A stretch of DNA of 5,950 bases from an uncultured Bacteroidales bacterium (GCA_900321775.1 ONXE01000179.1:1-5950), one strand, 5' to 3'; shown: positions 1 to 5,560, numbered from the stretch's first letter. Program-made: numbers and translations. Notes: a model not told the origin generated them from the letters alone.

Positions 1-948
1 GCGCGCTATCTGTGACTGTATCAACTCCTCCTCGTGCAGATTCTTGCCTTCTTCGTCCTCTTCGTCCACCCACAAAGCGGGGAACATCTGCTTGATCTGG
101 AGCGGCATCAGGCCCGAGAAAATGGCGTTGCGCGCGTACTGCGTGGCCGTGGGCAGAATAGAGGTGCAGAACTTGTCCTCCGTCACCGTAAACAGCTCCG
201 ACAGCAACGGCTCGATGCTCTTCCACTGGTCGTAGCGGAAATTGTCTATCACCACCAAAAACACCTTCTCTCCCTTGTCCAGTGCAGGAAACACAGTCTT
301 CTTGAACACGTCGGGACTAAGTACTGCGTCGCCGATGACGCTGCGGTCCTTCAGCCAACTCAGGTAACCCCGCTGCACAAACTTGGCAAACGCCGCATTG
401 GCCTGCTTGCGCTGCATGTTCAACATCTCCTGCATAGCCGAATCGGCTTCGCCCAAACGAATCTCCCATTGCGACAATGTGCGTTGCACGGCCTGCCATT
501 CCTGCAGGGTCTCCGCGGTGTCTATCATGTACGTGATGTCCGAAAACTCCTGCCTGTAGCCCGCTTCCGTCTGCTCCGACACGATGCTCTTCTCGTGCAC
601 GTGTTTCTTCAGGCAAAGCAGTATCTGCGAGGGATTGACCGGCTTGATGAGGTAGTCGGCTATCTTCTGTCCGATGGCCTGTTCCATCACGCCCTCCTCC
701 TCTGATTTGGTGATCATCACCACCGGCAGCGACGGATGTTTGTCTTTGATGATTTGCAGGGTCTCCAGGCCGCTCAAACCCGGCATCTGCTCGTCCAGAA
801 ACACGATGTCCAATGCCTCGTGGTCGGTAATATCTATTGCGTCCTGGCCGTTGTTCGCAGTCAGCACTTCGTAGCCTTTTTGGTTCAAATAGATAACATA
901 CGGCTGCAGCAAGTCAATCTCGTCATCAGCCCAAAGAATTCGGTTCAT
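1..948 (-). CDS. porX: PorX-type response regulator with PglZ/alkaline-phosphatase domain, 3' end cut by window
   Basis: This frame is open from an ATG at 946-948 to the left edge, giving 316 residues. PorX proteins are about 520 residues, so the last 200 or so lie outside. Residues 1-120 form a receiver domain: acidic pair Asp8/Asp9, phospho-acceptor Asp52 in VFLDEQMPG, Thr80 in VMITKSEEE and Lys102 in YLIKPVNPS. A helical linker follows. The phosphatase part begins near residue 225 with VVIDNFRYDQW (Asp235, a likely metal ligand), then ILPTATQYARN, whose threonines 267 and 269 include the likely nucleophile. In Porphyromonas and Flavobacterium, PorX acts with the sensor PorY to control type IX secretion genes, and its phosphatase domain cleaves oligonucleotides; transfer of that role here is inference. 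A GGAGAAG stretch lies just before the ATG, which sits inside the end of the rluD-like gene, suggesting translational coupling. All expected receiver residues are present. Confidence 0.93.
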   Translation of the reverse strand, partial: MNRILWADDEIDLLQPYVIYLNQKGYEVLTANNGQDAIDITDHEALDIVFLDEQMPGLSGLETLQIIKDKHPSLPVVMITKSEEEGVMEQAIGQKIADYLIKPVNPSQILLCLKKHVHEKSIVSEQTEAGYRQEFSDITYMIDTAETLQEWQAVQRTLSQWEIRLGEADSAMQEMLNMQRKQANAAFAKFVQRGYLSWLKDRSVIGDAVLSPDVFKKTVFPALDKGEKVFLVVIDNFRYDQWKSIEPLLSELFTVTEDKFCTSILPTATQYARNAIFSGLMPLQIKQMFPALWVDEEDEEGKNLHEEELIQSQIAR

Positions 949-1975
949 ATCTTCTCCATTTTTCTATCAAGGCCTGCAAATCTTGTGCCAAAGCGGAATC
1001 GAAGAACATCTCCTTGCCCGTTCGCGGATGCACAAAGCCCAAGGTCTTGGCATGCAGCGCTTGTCTGGGACACAGGGCAAAACAGTTCTGGATAAACTGT
1101 TTGTACTTCTGCGTAGGCAGGCCCTTCAAGATGTCTTTCCCTCCGTATTTCTCGTCGCAGAACAAAGGATGTCCGATATGCTTCATGTGCACGCGAATCT
1201 GGTGCGTGCGTCCTGTCTCCAGCCTGCATTCGACCAGTGTACAGTACGGATAACGTTCCAATACCTTCCAGTGCGTAACCGCAGGTTTGGCCGCCGGATT
1301 GTCTTCCGGGTCCCACACCCGGTACATCGTCCGGTCACGCGTATCGCGCCCCAACGCGCCCTCTACCGTGCCACTGTCCTCCACAAACGTGCCCCATACC
1401 AACGCGTTGTATGTGCGTTTCGTCGTGTGCTCAAAAAACTGCAGTGCCAGGCTGGTCTTCGCCTCCGGTGTCTTGGCAATCAGCAGCAGTCCGCTGGTGT
1501 CTTTGTCGATGCGATGCACCAGTCCGATGTTCGGGTCGTTCATGTCGAGACGTGTGCCGCTGTGCTCGAAATACCAAGCCAGCGCATTCAATAGTGTCCC
1601 CGTCACGTTCCCTACCCCGGGATGAACCACCAGCCCCGCGGGCTTGTTCAGCACCAGCACGTCCTCGTCTTCATACACTATCTCCAAAGGTATATTTTCC
1701 GGCACGATAGAATAGTCCGTAGGCTCTCTGTCCACCAGAATCTGAATCACGTCCAGCGGCTTGACTTTGTAGTTGGACGCCACGGGCTTGCCGTTAGCCC
1801 ACACATGTCCGGCATCCGCTGCTTGCTGAATCCGGTTGCGCGACGTACCGCCCGTGTGGTCCACTAAAAACTTATCCACGCGCAGAGGAGTCTGCCCGCG
1901 GTCCGCCACAATCCGGAATCGCTCAAACAGCTCTTCCTCCTGCTCGTCCTGTGTATATTCCAGTTCCTCAGCCAT
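926..1975 (-). CDS. rluD: RluA/RluD-family 23S rRNA pseudouridine synthase
   Basis: The 349-residue product has the standard family layout. An S4 RNA-binding domain lies at about residues 31-79 (RVDKFLVDH through VKPLDVIQI). The catalytic domain follows, with HRIDKDTSGLLL and catalytic Asp157, an NKPAGLVVHPG motif near residues 110-120 and GRTHQIRVHM at 255-264. Such enzymes isomerise uridines in rRNA; RluD acts on helix 69 of 23S rRNA. The exact target cannot be read from sequence, so RluC/RluA-type specificity remains possible. I chose the ATG at 1973-1975 (MAEELEY), preceded by AAAGG. An in-frame TTG at 2006-2008 would add 11 residues made from repetitive DNA and is less likely. The acidic N-terminal tail, rich in Glu, is outside the conserved fold. 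The gene follows the PASTA gene after 63 bases, and its last 23 bases overlap porX, so it is probably the middle gene of the operon. Confidence 0.92.
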   Translation of the reverse strand: MAEELEYTQDEQEEELFERFRIVADRGQTPLRVDKFLVDHTGGTSRNRIQQAADAGHVWANGKPVASNYKVKPLDVIQILVDREPTDYSIVPENIPLEIVYEDEDVLVLNKPAGLVVHPGVGNVTGTLLNALAWYFEHSGTRLDMNDPNIGLVHRIDKDTSGLLLIAKTPEAKTSLALQFFEHTTKRTYNALVWGTFVEDSGTVEGALGRDTRDRTMYRVWDPEDNPAAKPAVTHWKVLERYPYCTLVECRLETGRTHQIRVHMKHIGHPLFCDEKYGGKDILKGLPTQKYKQFIQNCFALCPRQALHAKTLGFVHPRTGKEMFFDSALAQDLQALIEKWRRYEPNSLG

Positions 1976-1976
1976 A

Positions 1977-2040
1977 ACCTTTGACTCTTGACTTTTCTTT
2001 ACCCTCAAGGGGTACGATCGCTTCGCGTGGACCTTTGACT
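1977..2040 (-). repeat. Short intergenic repeats with AGTCAA core between PASTA gene and rluD-like gene
   Basis: The 10-mer ACCTTTGACT (AGTCAAAGGT on the coding strand) occurs exactly at 1977-1986 and 2031-2040. On the coding strand, directly before the rluD-like ATG, AAAGTCA, AGAGTCA and AAGGTTA follow each other with a period of seven. The upstream copy begins within the TAG stop of the PASTA gene (2039-2041). Between the copies are small self-complementary words (CGC-GAA-GCG and CCC-TTGA-GGG). This could be heptamer-repeat intergenic DNA of the kind scattered in some bacterial genomes, or chance expansion. Confidence 0.5.
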
Positions 2041-2800
2041 ATTCAACCATTCCTTCCTCAAAGAACTCGTCATTGGCCATTTCCTCAGCCGCAGCCTGCG
2101 CTTTTGCCGCATCTGTAGTAAGGTACACCTCCACGGGCGAGCCTTCGCGCGCATAATGCACGCCGCCCAGCGACAATTGTCTTGCCAGCAGCGCTGCACG
2201 AGCCTGGTCCACTGATTTCATCAACAGGTTAGGCACCACCACTTCGTCCGTTCCCGAGCCCAATCCAACCACCAGATCTATGGCCGTGCCCTCGGGAAAA
2301 CGCCTGCCGGCATCCACGGACTCGCCGTCTTTTCTCACGTCCAGCACCAGGTTCTTGTACTCCGACGGCTGATAGGTCACTTCGCCCAGCGCCAGTGAGC
2401 GCAGTGTAGCCTCAGCCTGACGGAAAGAGATATCGCGCAGGTTTGGCAACGGAATCTGCCGAATGGTCTTGGCGTTCACTATCACGTACAGTCCACCTCC
2501 GCGTTTGGTGCGCGAGTTGGCCTCCGGTTTCTGCTCCACTATCGAGCCCAACTTAAACCGCCTATTGTAGGTAGTGTCCACAATCTGCAGCCGTAAGCCC
2601 TCCGCCTGGGCCAAAATGGTGGCCTCTTCTACGTAACTTTGCACCACGTTCGGCACAATCACCTCATCGCCGTGATGCGTGTACTTGTCCAACCACCAGA
2701 GTGCAACCGCTCCCAAAACGACCACGATCACCAGCGCCGCCAAAATCATTTTCAGCACAAAAGCGACGTCAGAATTCCTCCAAAATGACTTAAAACTCAT
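2039..2800 (-). CDS. Membrane-anchored PASTA-domain protein
   Basis: The 253-residue product has a short cytoplasmic N-terminus, one transmembrane helix at about residues 15-36 (MILAALVIVVVLGAVALWW) and an outside part with PASTA repeats. Repeat 1 is at about 46-112 (VIVPNVVQ through LYVIVNA), repeat 2 at about 115-181 (IPLPNLRD through IDLVVGLG). Repeat 3 starts at 186 (VVVPNLLMKSVDQARAALL) but runs from strand 2 (LGGVHYA) straight to a closing strand (PVEVYLTTD), so it lacks the usual middle stretch with its Gln-x-Pro turn. The tail (231-253) is Ala/Glu-rich and acidic. PASTA domains often bind peptidoglycan or its precursors; no kinase or transpeptidase domain is attached here, as is usual for the stand-alone Bacteroidetes proteins. 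It is the first gene of the probable operon with rluD and porX. The ATG at 2798-2800 fits the membrane topology, and a promoter lies about 35 bases upstream. Confidence 0.88.
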   Translation of the reverse strand: MSFKSFWRNSDVAFVLKMILAALVIVVVLGAVALWWLDKYTHHGDEVIVPNVVQSYVEEATILAQAEGLRLQIVDTTYNRRFKLGSIVEQKPEANSRTKRGGGLYVIVNAKTIRQIPLPNLRDISFRQAEATLRSLALGEVTYQPSEYKNLVLDVRKDGESVDAGRRFPEGTAIDLVVGLGSGTDEVVVPNLLMKSVDQARAALLARQLSLGGVHYAREGSPVEVYLTTDAAKAQAAAEEMANDEFFEEGMVE

Positions 2801-2832
2801 ATTTTTTTACTTTTTTTTGCAAAATTTGGGTG

Positions 2833-2864
2833 CAAAGTTACGAAAATATTTGCTTATTTGCAAG
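2833..2864 (-). promoter_or_regulatory. Putative Bacteroidetes promoter for the PASTA-rluD-porX operon
   Basis: On the minus strand, CTTG (2861-2864) is followed by a 20-base spacer and TAACTTTG (2833-2840), which fits the TAnnTTTG -7 element and is one base off the TTTG -33 element. Transcription would start near 2825, leaving an AT-rich leader of about 25 bases before the ATG at 2800. The element overlaps the plus-strand promoter of the neighbouring divergent gene. Confidence 0.6.
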
Positions 2865-2880
2865 AAAAGTTGTAATTTTG
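2849..2880 (+). promoter_or_regulatory. Putative Bacteroidetes promoter for the cysteine-rich protein gene
   Basis: TTTG (2849-2852), a 20-base spacer and TAATTTTG (2873-2880) match the Bacteroidetes housekeeping promoter pattern. The start of transcription would be near 2887, giving a leader of about 50 very AT-rich bases before the ATG at 2939. No Shine-Dalgarno sequence is seen, which is normal for this phylum. Confidence 0.65.
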
Positions 2881-2938
2881 CATCGTTTTTCATGAAGAAA
2901 ACGTTATTATTTATTAATTTTTATACATTTAAGTCGTT

Positions 2939-3217
2939 ATGAAGAAGATTCTTTTGATTGCAGCCGTTGCTATGATGAGTGTAGCTTGCTGCTGTAAAGG
3001 CGAAAAGAAAGAGTGCTGCAAAGAAGGCGAACAGAAAGAGTGCTGCAAAGAAGGCGAGTGCAAAAAAGAGTGCTGCAAGGAAGCAGACAAGAAGTGCTGC
3101 GACGCAAGCAAAGAGTGCTGCAAGGAAGCAGAAAAACAGTGCTGCCAGCAAGCTGCCGAAGCTGAAACTCTTAAAGAAGAGATCGCTGAGGAAGAGACTC
3201 TTATCAAAGCCGAGTAA
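2939..3217 (+). CDS. Small cysteine-rich exported or lipoprotein-like protein with KECCKE repeats
   Basis: I do not recognise a named family. The 92-residue product starts with a signal-like segment (MKKILLIAAVAMM, then SVAC). Cys17 could be the lipid-modified cysteine of a lipobox, although Ser at -3 is not ideal. Residues 20-71 contain six Cys-Cys pairs at 26/27, 35/36, 45/46, 53/54, 60/61 and 68/69, spaced 7-10 residues and set in Lys/Glu-rich units such as KECCKE. With Cys17-19 and Cys41 there are 16 cysteines in 92 residues. There is almost no hydrophobic core after the signal; the tail (72-92) is acidic and probably helical. Metal or metalloid binding, or a redox-reactive cysteine reservoir outside the inner membrane, is a reasonable guess but is inference. 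DNA repeats underlie the protein repeats. A matched promoter upstream and a strong terminator downstream show a single-gene unit. Confidence 0.85.
   Translation: MKKILLIAAVAMMSVACCCKGEKKECCKEGEQKECCKEGECKKECCKEADKKCCDASKECCKEAEKQCCQQAAEAETLKEEIAEEETLIKAE
3008..3151 (+). repeat. Degenerate in-frame tandem repeat encoding KECCKE units
   Basis: The 18-base word AAAGAGTGCTGCAARGAA occurs at 3008-3025, 3035-3052, 3065-3082 and 3110-3127, with decayed versions around 3095-3100 and 3134-3151. The first two copies lie in near-identical 27-base units. Nearly all cysteine codons here are TGC. The pattern suggests growth by in-frame duplication followed by divergence. Confidence 0.85.
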
Positions 3218-3240
3218 TTTTACCCTGTTTTTTCATCATC

Positions 3241-3275
3241 AATTCGTCCCGAAACCGGGGCGGATTGTTGTTTTT
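3241..3275 (+). terminator. Rho-independent terminator after the cysteine-rich gene
   Basis: An 11-pair stem (3241-3251 with 3256-3266, two G-T pairs) closes a four-base AAAC loop and is followed by GTTGTTTTT. It lies 24 bases after the stop of the plus-strand gene and just outside the end of convergent murI. No T-run follows the stem on the minus strand, so it acts mainly on plus-strand transcripts. Confidence 0.85.
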
Positions 3276-3279
3276 ATGC

Positions 3280-4119
3280 CTATTGTAAGTCAATATGCTT
3301 GGCGCTGATATTCAAGTCGTTCAAAAACACCGAGGCTGATTGGCGAAACTTCTCCGGATGCTCTGTCGTCAGGAACTCGCACGTTCCGTTTTTATCCAGT
3401 TTTTCCTCCAGCGCCTTATGCCGCTCCAGGTAGTCCGTCAGAGCTGATGCGACCAAATCGCCTTGGGCCAACACATGCACACCGGCGGGCAAGGCAGCCT
3501 CGATTTTTTTCCTCAGCAGGGGATAGTGCGTGCATCCTAAGATGAGCGTGTCTATCTCGGGGTCACGACAAAGAATCTCATCCACATATTTCTTCACGAA
3601 ATAGTCCGCTCCGTCGCCGGTATGCTCGGCGTTCTCAATCAGCGGCACCCACATAGGGCAAGCCTCCTGCGTCACTATCAGACTCGGGTCCTGTTTCTCC
3701 AACTCCAGAATATACGACTCCGAAGCCACCGTTCCGGGCGTAGCGAGCACACCCACATGCTTGCTTCGTGTGAACGCGCTCACGCGCTCTACGGTGGGAC
3801 GAATGACACCCAGCACGCGCCTCACATCGCTCCCGTCCTGCTCCCAAATCTTCAGCAAATCCAGCTGCTGGATATTCCTCAACGCCCGAGCCGAAGCGGT
3901 GTTACAAGCCACTACCACCAGCGCGGCGTTCTCATGCAACAACAAGTGACGCACACATTGCCATGTGTACTCGTAAATGACCTCAAACGACCGCGTTCCG
4001 TAAGGGGTTCGCGCATTGTCACCCAGGTAAATGTAGTCGTACTGCGGCAACGCGTGACGCATCTTTTCCAAGATTGTCAAGCCGCCATAACCACTGTCAA
4101 AAACACCTATTTTTGCCAT
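3280..4119 (-). CDS. murI: Glutamate racemase
   Basis: The 279-residue product has the full set of glutamate racemase signatures. These are IGVFDSGYGGLTIL with Asp8 and Ser9, GDNARTPYG at 33-41, first catalytic cysteine Cys72 in VVACNTASA, and second catalytic cysteine Cys196 in LGCTHYPLL followed by His198. Glu162 in PLIE fits the conserved acid of the family. The enzyme interconverts L- and D-glutamate in the cytoplasm, supplying D-Glu for peptidoglycan stem peptides. Length is normal and both catalytic cysteines are present. The ATG at 4117-4119 (MAKIGVFDSG) places the first motif at the usual distance from the N-terminus. The gene appears to stand alone: it has its own promoter, ends tail-to-tail with the cysteine-rich gene, and is separated by 120 bases from the next gene upstream. 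Confidence 0.97.
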   Translation of the reverse strand: MAKIGVFDSGYGGLTILEKMRHALPQYDYIYLGDNARTPYGTRSFEVIYEYTWQCVRHLLLHENAALVVVACNTASARALRNIQQLDLLKIWEQDGSDVRRVLGVIRPTVERVSAFTRSKHVGVLATPGTVASESYILELEKQDPSLIVTQEACPMWVPLIENAEHTGDGADYFVKKYVDEILCRDPEIDTLILGCTHYPLLRKKIEAALPAGVHVLAQGDLVASALTDYLERHKALEEKLDKNGTCEFLTTEHPEKFRQSASVFLNDLNISAKHIDLQ

Positions 4120-4138
4120 ATTTGTTAAATTGCGTCTG

Positions 4139-4170
4139 CAAAATTACTGCTTTTTTTTGACATATGCAAG
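4139..4170 (-). promoter_or_regulatory. Putative Bacteroidetes promoter for murI
   Basis: On the minus strand CTTG (4167-4170), a 20-base spacer and TAATTTTG (4139-4146) lie 20 bases upstream of the murI ATG. Spacing and the CTTG variant are the same as in the PASTA operon promoter. The transcript would start near 4132, giving a very short leader. Confidence 0.6.
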
Positions 4171-4239
4171 AGTTTGGGGCATTTTTGCTGCTTTTTCAGT
4201 CAGAATACGTGTATTTTTGTCATGGAAATCAGGAGGCAG

Positions 4240-4695
4240 TTAGTTGAGGGACTTGAGTTGGTGGTAGATGATGGCTCGGATGAACGTGTTGAGTTGGTAG
4301 TAGCGTTTTTGTTTGATTGAATGCGGATAAAAAGGGGCTTCAGGATCAGGCCGACTGCCCTTATTGCCAGGCAGTTGCGCTTCGAAGCGAGCCTTCCAAC
4401 TGTTGTATTCGGCGAGTTGCCCGGGGGTGGCATCGGCGCTGTTCTTGGCGACAGCAATAATGTCGCGGGTGCGGTAGATGGCATTTTGGAAAGCTTGGCG
4501 GTTTACGAGTTCGTTACCGACCTGAGGGTGCTTGTCGAAATTGCGCGGATTATCGACCTTGTATGCCTCTTTTTTGCATTTCTTAATGCATTTGCCGCTT
4601 GAGTTGCGGATACGTTTTTGACGGAAAATGACTCCTTTTTTGACGATCGCTCCGTGGAGTTCGTCAAGAATTGCATCAGTTTTGAAACCAGCCAT
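4240..4695 (-). CDS. Unrecognised small basic protein, 151 residues
   Basis: I cannot assign this to a family. The product begins MAGFKTDAILDELHG, continues with a Lys/Arg-rich segment (about residues 18-46: KKGVIFRQKR, GKCIKKCKKEAYK), then NPRNF and a middle part with NRQAFQNAIYRTRDIIAVAK (about 66-85) that may form a helix, and ends with Tyr-rich KQKRYYQLNTFIRAIIYHQL. There is no signal peptide or membrane helix, so it is probably cytoplasmic, and the charge would suit nucleic-acid contact. From memory, small basic proteins of roughly this layout are common in Prevotella with no known role; I could not verify this. The ATG at 4693-4695 follows a leader ending in AAC repeats. Promoter and repeat array lie upstream. 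Protein-like composition and a clear promoter support a real gene. Confidence 0.75.
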   Translation of the reverse strand: MAGFKTDAILDELHGAIVKKGVIFRQKRIRNSSGKCIKKCKKEAYKVDNPRNFDKHPQVGNELVNRQAFQNAIYRTRDIIAVAKNSADATPGQLAEYNSWKARFEAQLPGNKGSRPDPEAPFYPHSIKQKRYYQLNTFIRAIIYHQLKSLN

Positions 4696-4715
4696 AATTG
4701 TTGTTGTTTGTTGTT
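4696..4715 (-). promoter_or_regulatory. AAC-rich leader segment just before the ATG
   Basis: On the coding strand the 20 bases before the start codon are almost only A and C in AAC steps, ending in AATT. A-rich, unpaired leaders favour translation start in Bacteroidetes, which rarely use Shine-Dalgarno pairing. This supports the chosen start of the 151-residue gene. Confidence 0.45.
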
Positions 4716-4746
4716 TATATTACTGTTCTTATTAGAGGTCGGTGGC

Positions 4747-4900
4747 GTAGTGATCGCATATAGGTGGCATATTAATCGTATAGATACCGCATATGGTTTA
4801 CCTATAGATAATCTATGGATAATGTACGGATTACATATGAATTACATACAAATCACATAGGAATAACATAGAAATCTCCTACGAATCACCTAGAGATATT
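4747..4900. repeat. Array of 14 consecutive degenerate 11-base units
   Basis: Cutting 4747-4900 into 11-base blocks gives 14 units with no gaps: for example GTAGTGATCGC (4747), ATATTAATCGT (4769), CTATGGATAAT (4813), ATACAAATCAC (4846) and CTACGAATCAC (4879). TA at unit positions 2-3 is kept in 14 of 14, purine at 5 in 12, purine at 6 in 13, A at 7 in 12, T at 8 in 13, and a pyrimidine at 11 in all (C in 10). Position 4 is never A. The consensus on the plus strand is about ATAnRRATnnC, or GnnATYYnTAT on the minus strand. The blocks before 4747 and after 4900 lose the pattern. Since 11 is not a multiple of three and stops occur, it is not coding. A spacing near one DNA turn suggests phased protein binding or bending; an RNA role in the downstream gene's leader is also possible. 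Confidence 0.85.
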
Positions 4901-4916
4901 TATATAAAAGCAGGTG

Positions 4917-4948
4917 CAAAGGTAGTGAAAATAAATGAAATGTGCAAA
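4917..4948 (-). promoter_or_regulatory. Putative Bacteroidetes promoter for the 151-residue protein gene
   Basis: On the minus strand TTTG (4945-4948), a 20-base spacer and TACCTTTG (4917-4924) match both consensus elements exactly. Transcription would start near 4910, only about ten bases before the 11-base array. The leader to the ATG at 4695 would be about 215 bases, with the array filling about 150 of them. Confidence 0.65.
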
Positions 4949-5030
4949 TATTGTTCGAGAAAAATGTTGTTTGGGGTGAAAAAAGGTGATTTTCGTTCAA
5001 AAAAGCGTGAACTTTAGGAATAAAGACAGA

Positions 5031-5144
5031 CATAAATAAACACAAAACGAACATAGGACAGACTAAAGACAGATATAAAGCAGATATGGGACAGGCATAC
5101 ATAAACATAAAACTGATATAAGGAGACATAAATCAGTCTAAGGA
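5031..5144. repeat. Second, looser repeat array with period of about 10-11 bases
   Basis: Words of the type CATAAAGACAGA recur with near-helical spacing: CATAGGACAGA (5052), CTAAAGACAGA (5063), ATAAAGCAGA (5075), TATGGGACAGG (5085), CATAAAACTGA (5106), TATAAGGAGA (5117), CATAAATCAG (5127), TCTAAGGAGC (5137). TA steps fall at about 5033, 5054, 5064, 5074, 5085, 5098, 5108, 5119, 5129 and 5139, so most intervals are 10 or 11. It differs in sequence from the 4747-4900 array and is less regular. It lies upstream of the promoter at 4917-4948. Confidence 0.55.
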
Positions 5145-5403
5145 GCAAAGAACGTGATGGGTGGTGGTGTGGCAGTTTGGACAAATGCGGCTCACAGAGA
5201 GCGGGGGGCAGTGTGGGAACGCTGCGCTGTTTGAAATTGCTTCTTTACTTGCTAGGCTTCGGACGATCACTACATGTGCTTTCCTCCACGATGTTCCGGA
5301 TAACCATTTCGTGTGCGAAAAGGGTATTACAAAAAATAGAGCAAAGAGAAAGAATGGGGGAAACGGTGCAGTCGGACAATACAAAAATCCATATAAAGAG
5401 AGG
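5145..5403. other. Stretch without a supported gene or RNA
   Basis: Open frames exist on both strands but none has recognisable protein character, a promoter or a matching context. I see a small TTTCG-TGTG-CGAAA hairpin at 5307-5320. The word GAGAAAGAATG at 5346-5356 recurs at 5551-5561. The plus strand becomes rich in purines from about 5330 onward. I see no tRNA or rRNA. Confidence 0.5.
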
Positions 5404-5420
5404 GCGAGATGACATCTCGC
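5404..5420. repeat. Palindrome, 7-base arms, GAC spacer
   Basis: GCGAGAT and ATCTCGC are perfect inverted arms around a three-base spacer. The 12-mer AGAGAGGGCGAG at 5397-5408 overlaps its left arm and recurs at 5531-5542. No T-run follows, so it is not a standard terminator. Confidence 0.8.
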
Positions 5421-5467
5421 ATAATTGACAATGTGAAAGAACAGGACACAAGACAACGAGGTAGAGG

Positions 5468-5500
5468 TCGGCGGAGCCGATGTCCGAATACTATTCGGAC
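5468..5500. repeat. Two adjacent palindromes with three-base spacers
   Basis: TCGGC-GGA-GCCGA (5468-5480) is followed after one base by GTCCGAAT-ACT-ATTCGGAC (5482-5500), which has perfect 8-base arms. Both can form tight hairpins on either strand. Neither has a T-run, so a termination role is doubtful; REP-like elements or RNA stabilisers are possible. Confidence 0.8.
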
Positions 5501-5560
5501 GTAATACAAAGAAAGAGCAAATCTGCGAGGAGAGAGGGCGAGCCGGCGCGGAGAAAGAAT

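Noticed and set aside
34..705. Long plus-strand open frame of 223 codons
   Set aside because: It lies wholly antisense to porX, whose receiver and phosphatase motifs are unmistakable. The His/Leu/Arg-rich product is typical of a shadow frame.
2921..3207. Two minus-strand frames opposite the cysteine-rich gene, with repetitive Ala/Phe/Leu or Gln/His/Ser products
   Set aside because: They mirror the plus-strand repeats. The plus frame has a promoter, a signal-like start and a terminator in the right places; the minus frames have none.
4201..4225. AATAC-GT-GTATT palindrome followed by TTT, as a possible terminator for the 151-residue gene
   Set aside because: A two-base loop is too tight, the stem is AT-rich, and the T-run is on the plus strand, which has no gene ending there.
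4890..5129. Minus-strand frame of 79 codons rich in Met, Phe, Leu and Tyr
   Set aside because: It arises from the purine-rich phased repeats, runs through the promoter at 4917-4948 and has no promoter of its own. A hydrophobic look comes from the AT-rich composition.
4747..5144. Possible CRISPR array
   Set aside because: Units are 10-11 bases without spacers, far shorter than CRISPR repeats, and no cas gene is present in the window.
5161..5428. Two overlapping plus-strand frames of 83 codons each
   Set aside because: They overlap in different frames, have no promoter or recognisable motif, and neither looks more protein-like than the other.
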